Positions 50,406-59,095 of a stretch of 64,000 nt of DNA are shown here, in pieces; within the stretch, counting starts at the first letter, position 1, and each line of letters opens with the position of its first letter. This DNA is from Deroplatys truncata (lineage: Eukaryota > Arthropoda > Insecta > Mantodea > Mantidae). The notes beneath the pieces were generated by a model. That model was not told where the DNA came from, searched no databases, and was given only the letters and a program-made list of their open reading frames with translations. Position numbers and translations under genes: made by a program. Where the stretch lies: NCBI GenBank assembly GCA_030765065.1, contig CM060985.1, positions 1,736,001 through 1,800,000 on the forward strand, given 5' to 3'.

Positions 50406-52193
50406 TTTTATTTCTACTGTTTAATCGCTTATATCTCCTGAATGAAAAGAGATACAACATTGGGATAAAAACTAATCAATTCTTTGGAATGCGCCGCGTC
50501 ATTAGGGTATTGTTCCAAGTTGACCGGGATGCCTGGGCTCGAATCCTAGGAGTGAATACAAATTCATCTTCTAATAACTCGGAGACTAATTAAGATAAAG
50601 ACGCCAAATAAACTTTATTACATTAATGTCATTATGTACTTTCTTGTGGATGTATATTTTGGTACCTGGTGTCCTGGGTTCGATCCTTAATTTTAAAAAC
50701 TTTATTATCTCGGAAACTAAGAAAGCTAGAGGAATGGACCAAAGCATGTTTGATAGCTGTTATAATGTGTAATTAACACTGTATATAATTTTTAATCGGT
50801 TGTCTCTAGTTCGAATCCCGATTTTTTAATGACTTCCTTAATTTTACTCTATACTCTAGAAAATATCAGTTAGATTGATGCTGTAACTACATACAGCGCC
50901 TTTAAGCATACCAAACTCATATTATAAATTATTTTGTTCTTGGTGTTCTGGGTTCGAATACTGATTCGATGGAATTTACTTATAAATTTAATAACTCCTA
51001 AACCAATTAAGATAAAGACGCCAAATAAACTTTATTGCGTTTATGTTATTAGGTGGTATCTTGTGGATGTGTAATTAGATACATGACATCCTGGGTTCGA
51101 TCCTAATTTTAAAATTTTCATTATCTCAGGAACTAAGTGAGGTAGAGGAGTGGACTAAAGCATGATTGATAGCTTCTATGATGGGTAATTAATGCTGTAT
51201 ATAATTGCCAATCAGTTGTGCTTGGTTCGATTCCCCATCTTTTAATGACTTTCTTAATTTTCCTCTGTACACTAGAATATATCACTTAGATCAATGATGT
51301 AACTACATACAGCTTTGTTTAACATGTCAGACTAATATTATAAATTATTTTGTTCCTGGTGTTCCGGGTTCGAATACCGATTCAATGAAATTTACTTGCA
51401 AAAATTTAATAACTCGTAATTTAATTTAGATAAACATGTCAAGGTAAACGCAAACAGAGTATCTAGTCCTTAAATATCGTTATCGTGACAAATATTACTT
51501 TAAAGTACTCAGATCGAATCCCGAAGGGTGATTTCATATATCTTCAAGCTTATGGATCATATCAGGTTCGAGTAAAGATTAAATGGTAGCTGCTGATATT
51601 GGGGAGCTAAAATACATTTATTAAAAGTATTACCAGGTTCGATTTAGAAGCTTAGAATCTGTGTAACTCTGGAAAAATTGCTTTTCTCATGATTGTAGTG
51701 AAATGTAATGGTCTTTCTGTGAGAAGATGGAAAGGAAGAATTGAAAAGGGAATAAAAACATGAAATAATTAAGTAAATAAGGGGGAAAATCTTCTAGGTT
51801 TCCTTTTAAGCTTTTACTTTTAAGTATTGTGATAATACAGCTTGAATTAACCTTGGTACAATAGGTGGTGATGGTGGTAGTGGGCTTGAATTTGAAATAT
51901 ATGTCTGAATGAGCGTGTGGGAATACTTCTCTTGCTGGTGTGACAGCATAAGCAGGTAGTTATGAGACGAGTTTAAACGTGTTTGATGCTGCCAGACATC
52001 CTGTCTCTGGGTGTGACGTCATAAACATCCTGTCTCTAGACTTGAGGTTATATGGCTGGGGGGTTAGTACACGTTGAGCGATCATATACAGGTGGTTATG
52101 GAGCGAGTTTATGATTGATCTAAAAGGTTCGTGCTCCCTCTATAAATATGGTGATCTAGGGCATTGGACTTCATTGTGCTAATTAGTCTTGAG
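50406..52193 (+). repeat. Right arm of the palindrome, with a ladder of T-loop-like motifs
   Basis: Mirror of 48545-50332. Inside are ten TCGA-core motifs resembling the tRNA T-loop or pol III B box (mostly GGTTCGANNCC or close variants), all in one orientation. They lie at 50539, 50680, 50811, 50954, 51097, 51227, 51370, 51514, 51568 and 51639. Seven intervals are 130-144 bp and the last two 54 and 71 bp. A 416-bp three-motif block is present twice in tandem (about 50590-51005 and 51006-51421) at roughly 80 percent identity. No complete tRNA can be folded around the motifs. Confidence 0.88.
52141..52177 (+). promoter_or_regulatory. Candidate core promoter of the polymerase gene
   Basis: TATAAATA at 52141-52148 is followed 30 bp later by TTCATTGT at about 52170-52177, a fair match to an arthropod initiator. 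The polymerase start codon is at 52307, giving a leader of about 135 nt. The motif lies in the palindrome, so an identical mirrored copy exists at 48590-48597, reading left. Confidence 0.5.
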
Positions 52194-52306
52194 GTGTTAA
52201 CATCGTGTTCTCTCCAAGAATAATCAGCTTTCTAAAGTGGTGTCAAGGTGAAGAGGTCTACATTTCATTGATCAGTGATTAATACGTTATTGCATCAAGA
52301 ATAAAG

Positions 52307-55300
52307 ATGAATAACTCAGCGTATAAGGATATTATTCCAAGCGCTACTGGATATGCATGTGGAAAATGTGGGAAGAAGTTCCTCCGAGGTTATGACAAGA
52401 GAAGACACGAGATGAGCTGTAAGAAGCTCTTCAAATGTAAACATTGTAATGTAACCTTCAAAGATGGTTATAAGGGGCAGCGACACGAAGATATATGTGA
52501 AATAAGCAGCCCTCAGAAGAAAAGAAGATTGGAGCCAACTAAACATCAGTTACTGTCAACAATGGAGGACTGTGATATGAAAGAATACGAAACTTCATTC
52601 GAAGGACGATTGAAATCGTATTTTATACGATGCGAATCAGCTAAGGACCTGAATATGTATCTGCAAGAGGCAAAACAACGTATAATCCAGGCTGTGCATA
52701 AAGAGCTTAGCATTCATAAGAGTGTTAAAATTAATCTGCTGGCTGAGTGTCGATTTGTTAACAGTATTGGAGAAACCTGTGACAAAACATTTAAAACACG
52801 GAATCAAGCTGTTTTCCTGGAAACTGATCTGGAGTCAACGATGGAAGTGAAATTCAAGAAATTGGTGACTGAAATGGAGGAGTCTCAGCTTAAGGGTAGC
52901 AGCTGGGCTTTGCTTGCTGTGGAAGGAGTTCGACTTCGTATCAACAAGTACAACCCGTTACGAGGAAGTAGCTACATACCACTACCGTCATCTGTCGGAG
53001 CTAAAGAAGCGTGTATAAACATTCAGAACTTTACCGACGATAAATGTTTCATGTACTCTATATTAGCTAAATTCATAGGGAAGGATGCGCAACGTGTGAG
53101 CAAATACAAACAACTTCAAGATAAGTACGACTTCAGCTGTGTTTCCTACCCTACTCCACTTTCTCAAATACCTAAATTTGAGAAGTTTAACAATATGTCT
53201 ATTAACGTTTTCGGGTTGGATGAGAAGCACGAAGTGTATCCGATAAAGGTTGCTGATATTGAACTACCTGAACATCGCGACCTGCTACTATTGAATGACA
53301 GCAGTGGAAAACATCACTACGTGTATATAAAGAATTTTGAGAAACTCGTTCGACGCCAGAAAACTAACCATAATGGACGGGTTTATACTTGTAAGCGCTG
53401 CTTTACACATTTTGATGATCGATATGGACGAAGTGGACAGGAAAAACTACAAGAACATGCAGCCGTCTGTATTCAACATGGTGTTGCAAGGGTAGTTATG
53501 CCTACCAAGGAGAAATCAATTGTACAGTTTAAAAATGTTGAGAGGATGCTGAAAGTACCTTATGTCATCTATGCTGATTTTGAGAGTATTCTCACTCCAT
53601 GCCATACGTGTATACCCAATCCTGAAACTTCCTATACAACCCCTTATCAAGAGCACACACCAATGAGCTTCTGTGTTTACGTGAAGCCTACATCCAGTGT
53701 TGAACATCTCGAAACTGGTCTTCCTAAGCAACCCTATGTGTATCGTGGTGCTGATGCTGCTCAGAAGTTTATGCTGTACCTTACATCTCTTGCAGAAATG
53801 ATTGGTAATATATACAAATCTGCTGAGCCTCTGAAACTTACGGATCAACAGCAAAAGGATTTCGAATCTTCTACGACATGCTACTTGTGTGGAAAACCCT
53901 TTACAGAAGAGAACTATAAAGTACGCGACCATGATCACATCAGCGGTGAATATCGTGGAAGTCTTCATAATGAATGTAATTTAGCCTGTAAAACACCTAA
54001 ATATATACCAGTCTTCATGCATAACCTTAGCGGATATGACTCGCATTTCATTGTAAAGGACCTGGGGTGCACAAGTGAACGTGTGGAGGTAATTCCTAAC
54101 TCTGAAGAAAGCTATATCTCATTCACCAAGTATGTAGGAGATATAAAGCTTCGATTTGTGGATAGCTTCCGATTCCTCAGTACAAGCTTGGATAAGTTGG
54201 TAAAAAATCTAACCTCGTATCCTGAAACGCTAAAGTACTTTGGAGAAGACAAATTGAAGTTGATGACCCGTAAGGGTGTATTTCCATATGATTTTGTTAC
54301 GTCATGGGATGTCCTGAACGAGACCTGTTTGCCTCCTAAGGACTACTTCTACAATAGATTAAATGAAGAAGAAATTACTGATACTGACTACGATCATGCT
54401 AGAAATGTATGGGAGCTGTTTAATGTGAGAAACCTGGGAGAGTACAGCGATCTCTACTTAACTTCGGATGTACTTCTCCTAGCTGATGTCTTTGAGACAT
54501 TCAGAGAGCAAACCCTTAAAACACACAAAGTTGATCCTGCCCATTATTTTACCTCTCCAGGTCTTACATGGGACGCCATGTTACTGTATACTGGAATTAA
54601 GTTAGAGCTGTTACAAGATTATGATCAACTACTCATGGTGGAATCAGGTATAAGAGGAGGTTTATGCCAAGTTTCCCATCGGTATGCTGAGGCTAATAAC
54701 ACTTATATGGATAAGTTTGATCCGTCGAGACCAACCCAATTTATCACATACGAGGACGCTAATAACCAATATGGGTGGGCAATGTGTCACGCTCTTCCTT
54801 TTGCTGGATTTCAGTGGGTGTCACCTGAAGAAATCAACTTAGAAACACTACAAGAAAATGATCCTCATGGGTACATATTAGAAGTCGACATCGAGTATCC
54901 TGCTGAACTTCACGATCTACACAACGATCTACCTTTCCTGCCAGAGTGTATGAAACCATTGGAATCATCTACAAAGAAACTGATACCTCATCTTGGACCT
55001 CGAAAGAAGTATGTAGTGCATTACATGGCTTTGAAGCAAGCTCTTAGTCATGGACTACGACTAACAAAAATCCATCGTGTGCTACAATTCCGACAGTCTC
55101 AGTGGTTGAAACCTTATGTGGAATTTGACAACAGGCTACGACAACAAGCTGCAAATGATTTCGAGAAGGATCTCTACAAGCTCTTTAACAACGCTATGTT
55201 TGGAAAAACTATGGAGAACCTGCGTAACCGCATGGATATACGACTGGTGACCAATGAAAAAACTCTAGAGAAGCTGATCGCCAAGCCTACGTTTATCGAC

Positions 55301-55960
55301 AGGACGATATATGCTGATAATCTAGCTGCTGTACATATGGCCTCTCGTCAGATTGTATTCAACAAGCCTATATACATTGGTATGAGTGTGTTGGACATCT
55401 CCAAGACATTAATGTATAACTATCATTACGACATTTTGTTGCCTTATTATGGAGCTGAAAACCTGAAGCTTATGTATATGGACACTGATTCGTTCATTCA
55501 TCGTGTAACAACTGAAGATGTGTACCAGGACAAGCTACGTTTTCTTGAGCATCTCGATACATCTGATTACCCTGCCAACCATATATGTTACTCTACTCAG
55601 AACAAGAAGGTATTGGGAAAATTTAAAGATGAGGCTAATAGCAAAATCATCCTACGCTTTGTTGGACTACGTCCTAAGATGTATGCCTTAGATATTCAAG
55701 GGTCAATGATAAAAAAGATTAAAGGTATAAAACGTAGCGCTATTAAGCAGTACATTTCGTTTGACAGCTATACAGACTGTCTTAAAACCTGTGAAATCAT
55801 CAGAACACCTATGAATCTGATCCTATCACGAAAGCATGCTCTTGCTACAGTGCAAGTGAATAAAATTGCATTGACTCCGTTTGATGATAAAAGAATTATT
55901 GCTGAGGATGGGATAACGACATATGCGTATGGACATTACGCCATTACAAACAGTGCTTAA
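52307..55960 (+). CDS. Protein-primed family B DNA polymerase (Polinton/adintovirus-like)
   Basis: An intact 1217-codon gene. Its product would copy linear DNA from a protein primer. N-terminal residues 18-64 form two C2H2-type zinc fingers (CGKCGKKF, CKHCNVTF). The region around residues 197-390 carries blocks usual in these large invertebrate proteins (YNPLRGSSYIPLP, DDKCFMYSI, IPKFEKFN, and a third cysteine/histidine cluster CKRCFTHF). The 3'-5' exonuclease follows with D424/E426 (YADFES), HNLSGYD at 572-578 and SDVLLLAD near 721. A CxxC...RDHDH...CN segment at 525-561, between the first two exonuclease motifs, resembles endonuclease VII-type HNH domains. Polymerase motifs are D817 (EDANNQYGW), KLFNNAMFGK at 958-967 and MDTDS at 1058-1062. 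The gene looks whole. No partner genes are seen, so the host element family is uncertain. Confidence 0.88.
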   Translation: MNNSAYKDIIPSATGYACGKCGKKFLRGYDKRRHEMSCKKLFKCKHCNVTFKDGYKGQRHEDICEISSPQKKRRLEPTKHQLLSTMEDCDMKEYETSFEGRLKSYFIRCESAKDLNMYLQEAKQRIIQAVHKELSIHKSVKINLLAECRFVNSIGETCDKTFKTRNQAVFLETDLESTMEVKFKKLVTEMEESQLKGSSWALLAVEGVRLRINKYNPLRGSSYIPLPSSVGAKEACINIQNFTDDKCFMYSILAKFIGKDAQRVSKYKQLQDKYDFSCVSYPTPLSQIPKFEKFNNMSINVFGLDEKHEVYPIKVADIELPEHRDLLLLNDSSGKHHYVYIKNFEKLVRRQKTNHNGRVYTCKRCFTHFDDRYGRSGQEKLQEHAAVCIQHGVARVVMPTKEKSIVQFKNVERMLKVPYVIYADFESILTPCHTCIPNPETSYTTPYQEHTPMSFCVYVKPTSSVEHLETGLPKQPYVYRGADAAQKFMLYLTSLAEMIGNIYKSAEPLKLTDQQQKDFESSTTCYLCGKPFTEENYKVRDHDHISGEYRGSLHNECNLACKTPKYIPVFMHNLSGYDSHFIVKDLGCTSERVEVIPNSEESYISFTKYVGDIKLRFVDSFRFLSTSLDKLVKNLTSYPETLKYFGEDKLKLMTRKGVFPYDFVTSWDVLNETCLPPKDYFYNRLNEEEITDTDYDHARNVWELFNVRNLGEYSDLYLTSDVLLLADVFETFREQTLKTHKVDPAHYFTSPGLTWDAMLLYTGIKLELLQDYDQLLMVESGIRGGLCQVSHRYAEANNTYMDKFDPSRPTQFITYEDANNQYGWAMCHALPFAGFQWVSPEEINLETLQENDPHGYILEVDIEYPAELHDLHNDLPFLPECMKPLESSTKKLIPHLGPRKKYVVHYMALKQALSHGLRLTKIHRVLQFRQSQWLKPYVEFDNRLRQQAANDFEKDLYKLFNNAMFGKTMENLRNRMDIRLVTNEKTLEKLIAKPTFIDRTIYADNLAAVHMASRQIVFNKPIYIGMSVLDISKTLMYNYHYDILLPYYGAENLKLMYMDTDSFIHRVTTEDVYQDKLRFLEHLDTSDYPANHICYSTQNKKVLGKFKDEANSKIILRFVGLRPKMYALDIQGSMIKKIKGIKRSAIKQYISFDSYTDCLKTCEIIRTPMNLILSRKHALATVQVNKIALTPFDDKRIIAEDGITTYAYGHYAITNSA

Positions 55961-56319
55961 AAGAATGTAAGTTAAAGATAAAGATTTTATCGTGAGTCTA
56001 CAATCTTAAAAAAGAAGGTTATCTGTGTGCTGTATATGCATATAGCTGACGCCTGATGAAGAAAGAAGAAGATGGAAGGGAAGGTGGTAACCCTGCCATT
56101 AGGAGCAATCCTAGTGCTAGTCTCAAGCCTAGATAAAAGGGGAGAGACATCTACACCGAACCAAAATAAAGGTATGTTGACGTAAAGCTTTTCAATTTGT
56201 GAACCAATATGCAGTTTATCCCTCTCCGCATCGTACAATAACTGTTTAACATATAATAAGTTTGTAAGATTTAGAAAAAAAGTATATAAATTGTTGTAAC
56301 GTTGGTGAGAAATGTTTTA
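55961..56319. other. 3' flank of the polymerase gene
   Basis: About 360 bp of unique sequence. AATAAA at 56165-56170, some 205 bp after the stop codon, is a candidate polyadenylation signal. A 37-codon open frame at about 56073-56186 has a hydrophobic stretch but no recognisable similarity and is not called as a gene. Confidence 0.45.
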
Positions 56320-57430
56320 TAATTTAATTACTCTCTATATTACCATGAGTACCTGTGATACTAGTTGAATTGCCCGTTAAAATGACTTAAATACCTGTGA
56401 TACTACTCGAATCAAGTGAAATTACATTAAATAGCTCTGATACGAAACCCTGATCATTGAATCTAGCCTCCTGTGATACTAGCTGAGTTACTCTAAACAC
56501 CTATGATGCTTGAATCGCCCAAATACCTAGACACTATCTGAATTACCTGTTAAAATGACACAAATACCATTGATACAACCTGAATCACCTGCATTTACCT
56601 TAAATAGCTGTGATACAAATCTCTGATCGAAATTATCACGAGCATCTGTGAAACTATGCTGATTACCCAAATACTTACGATATTACCTGAACTATCTGTA
56701 AAATACGAAACTATGCTATAACCAACCCCTGGAACCTACCCTCCTGTAATGCTTGCTTAATTACTCTAAACACCTATGTTACTTGAATTATCCTAAATAC
56801 CTACGATACCCTCTGAATTACCTGTGAAATATGAAACTATGCTATACCCAACCCTGGAATCTAACCTCCTGTGATACTAGCTGAATTAGCCTAAATACCT
56901 ACGATACTAGCTGAATTAGCTGTGAAATCATGCATAGCTATGATGCAGTTAGCCTCTGGAATCTAGCCTCCTGTGATACTAGCTGAATTAGCTTAAATGC
57001 TCAAGATACTAGCTGAATTGGCTGTGAAAATGATTTAAATACCTGTGATACTACCCGAATCATGTGAAATTACCTTAACTAGCTCTGATACGAATTCCTG
57101 CTCTAAATTAGCGCGAGCATCTGAGATACTATATGGTTTGCCTTAAATACCAATGATACTAGATGAATTACCTGTGAAATACGACACTAAGCTATACCCA
57201 ACCTAGAATCTATCCTCTTGTGATACTAGCTGAATTAGCCTAAATACCTACGATACTAGCTGAATTACCTGTGAAATCGTGCAGAGCCATGATGCAGTTA
57301 GCCTCTGGAATCTAGTCTCCTGTGATACTAGCTGAATTAGGTTAAATGCTTACGATACTAGCTGAATTACCTGTGAAATCATACACTGCTATGATACAGT
57401 CAGCCTCTTGCAATACTAGCTGAATTACTT
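56320..57430. repeat. Degenerate tandem repeats with GATACTAGCTGAATTA core
   Basis: About 1.1 kb of irregular repeats with a submotif of roughly 33-36 bp built on TGTGATACTAGCTGAATTA and CCTGTGAAAT. These are grouped into larger blocks that start near CTGGAATCTAGCCTCCTGTG. Copies at the left (56.32-56.7 kb) are more decayed than those at the right. Confidence 0.8.
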
Positions 57431-57439
57431 AACTGTTAG

Positions 57440-57640
57440 TGTGGGTGGGTTAGCTTTTCCCGTTGCAGGGCACCTTTTTCCCTTTGGTGGTCGCCTTTTT
57501 TCCCTTTGCTGGTGACATTTTTCCCTTTGCTGGTCACGTTTTTCCCTTTGCTAGTCAACTTTTTCCCTTTGTGGGCCTCCTTTTTCCCTGAGCAGTCACC
57601 TTTTTCCCCTGAACGAGTCACCTTTTCCCTGAATAGGTTA
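57440..57640. repeat. Short ~30-bp tandem repeat, TTTTTCCCTTTG core, about 7 copies
   Basis: Direct repeats of TTTTTCCCTTTGCTGGTCAC about 29-30 bp apart, changing to TTTTTCCCTGA forms at the right end. On the minus strand they give a lysine-rich 10-residue repeat (TSKGKNV) open for 61 codons, considered accidental. Confidence 0.85.
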
Positions 57641-57689
57641 CGTGATGGGCATGTCTAGAATTAGCGTTCTAACATTGACATGAAACAGT

Positions 57690-59095
57690 TTTCCACTAAG
57701 TTCACGTCTAAAGTCGCTTTCAAGTCTAGCCCTCCTATTCCCTATCTCTCCTGTATATAAGTCCATATTCCTACTGCTACACTACCTGTCTAGCCTAACA
57801 CCTCTTCTCCTGTTCCTATACCTCTCATATAAACCATACTCTATTCCTCTAGCTCTGTCTAGCCTAACGCCTCTCTCGTTTACCCATGACTCTCACATAA
57901 ACCATACTCTGCTCCTCGACCTCTGTCTAGTCTAACTCCTCTCCTCGTTTTCCTATACCACTCATATAAACCATACATTACTCAGCATCTGTCTAGCCTA
58001 ACACCTCCCCTCGTTTTCCTATACCTCCCATATAAACGTATACTCTACTCCTCAAACCATGTCTAGACTAGCACCTCCCCTCGTATTCCCTATCTGTCTC
58101 ATATAAAGCGCACTCCTCCTCATACCACTGTCTAGCCTAGCGTCAGTCCTCGTATTCCCTATCTCGCCCATATAAATGCATTTTCCTCCTTGAAGACTCT
58201 CTCAACCTATCACCTACCTTCGTTTTCCCTATCTTTTCCCTATTAGACGTATACTCTCTCATTCAGACCTTCCCGACTAGCCTAGCACTTCTCCTCATAT
58301 TCCCCTACCTCTCTCATATAAGATGCATTCCCTCATTCAACACCGTCTAGCCTAGCATCGACCCTCGTATTCCCTATCTCTCGCATATAAACGCCTACTC
58401 CATCATTCAAAACTCCTATCCTAATACCTCTCCTCGGTTTGCTATATCGCTCATATTCTACCCTTCAAGTCCTGTTTGGTATAGCATCTTTCCTTGTATT
58501 CCCTATCTCTCTCGTATAAAGCATATACCTCCCTCCTTTAGCATCTGACTAGCCTAGCATCAGCCCTGGTATTACCTATCTCTCCTGTATATAAGTCCAT
58601 ATTCCTACTGCTACACTACCTGTCTAGCCTAACACCTCTTCTCCTGTTCCTACACCTCTCATATAAACCATACTCTATTCCTCTAGCTCTGTCTAGCCTA
58701 AGGCCTCTCTCGTTTACCTATGACTCTCACATAAACCATACTCTGCTCCTCGACCTCTGTCTAGTCTAACTCCTCTCCTCGTTTTCCTATACCACTCATA
58801 TAAACCATACATTACTCAGCCTCTGTCTAGCCCAACACCTCCCCTCGTTTTCCTATACCTCTCATATAAACTATACTCTACTCAGCCTAGCACCTCCCCT
58901 CGTATTCCCTATCTTTCTCATATAAAGCGCACTCCTCCTCCTACCACTGTCTAGCCTAGCGTCAGTCCTCGTATTCCCTATCTCGCCCATATAAACGCAT
59001 TTTCCTCCTTGAACCGTCGCATCTAGCCTCGTTTTCCCTATCCTTTCCCATATAAACGCAAAAAACTGCGCTCGATCTCTCCTATATATCCTACT
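57690..59095. repeat. ~70-bp pyrimidine-rich tandem array with TATA-like words
   Basis: Roughly 19 degenerate monomers of 69-72 bp, each with CTCGTTTTCCTATACCTCTC, ATATAAACCATACTC and GTCTAGCCTAACACCTC or close variants. The plus strand is strongly rich in C and T. A block at about 57748 recurs at about 58582 (offset 834 bp), so there is a higher-order unit of about 12 monomers. The array ends in CCTATATATCCTACTCC, where the 45-bp satellite resumes. Confidence 0.88.

Larger units (their letters stand above)
48545..59095 (+). mobile_element. Polymerase-bearing insert of Polinton/adintovirus-like type in the 45-bp satellite
   Basis: This stretch of about 10.5 kb interrupts the 45-bp array, with satellite on the right (59096 on) and, across the gap, on the left. 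Its parts are a palindrome (48545-52193), one intact protein-primed DNA polymerase gene (52307-55960), about 360 bp of unique sequence, and three tandem-repeat blocks (56320-59095). No integrase, capsid, protease or packaging ATPase gene is visible, so it is either a partial copy or a simpler polymerase-only unit. The intact gene and near-identical arms point to recent origin or recent homogenisation. The true left end is not visible, so terminal repeats cannot be judged. Confidence 0.6.

Noticed and set aside
50530-51650. Functional tRNA genes suggested by the TTCGA motifs in the palindrome
   Set aside because: No A box, acceptor stem or anticodon arm can be placed around any of the motifs; only one (50533-50550) forms a T-arm-like hairpin.
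52316-53968. Antisense open frames within the polymerase gene
   Set aside because: Shadows of the long sense frame; no motifs.
56073-56186. 37-codon frame with a hydrophobic stretch after the polymerase
   Set aside because: Too short and without similarity or a clear start context to support a gene.
57436-57621. Lysine-rich 61-codon frame on the minus strand
   Set aside because: Produced by the ~30-bp tandem repeat; no independent sign of coding.
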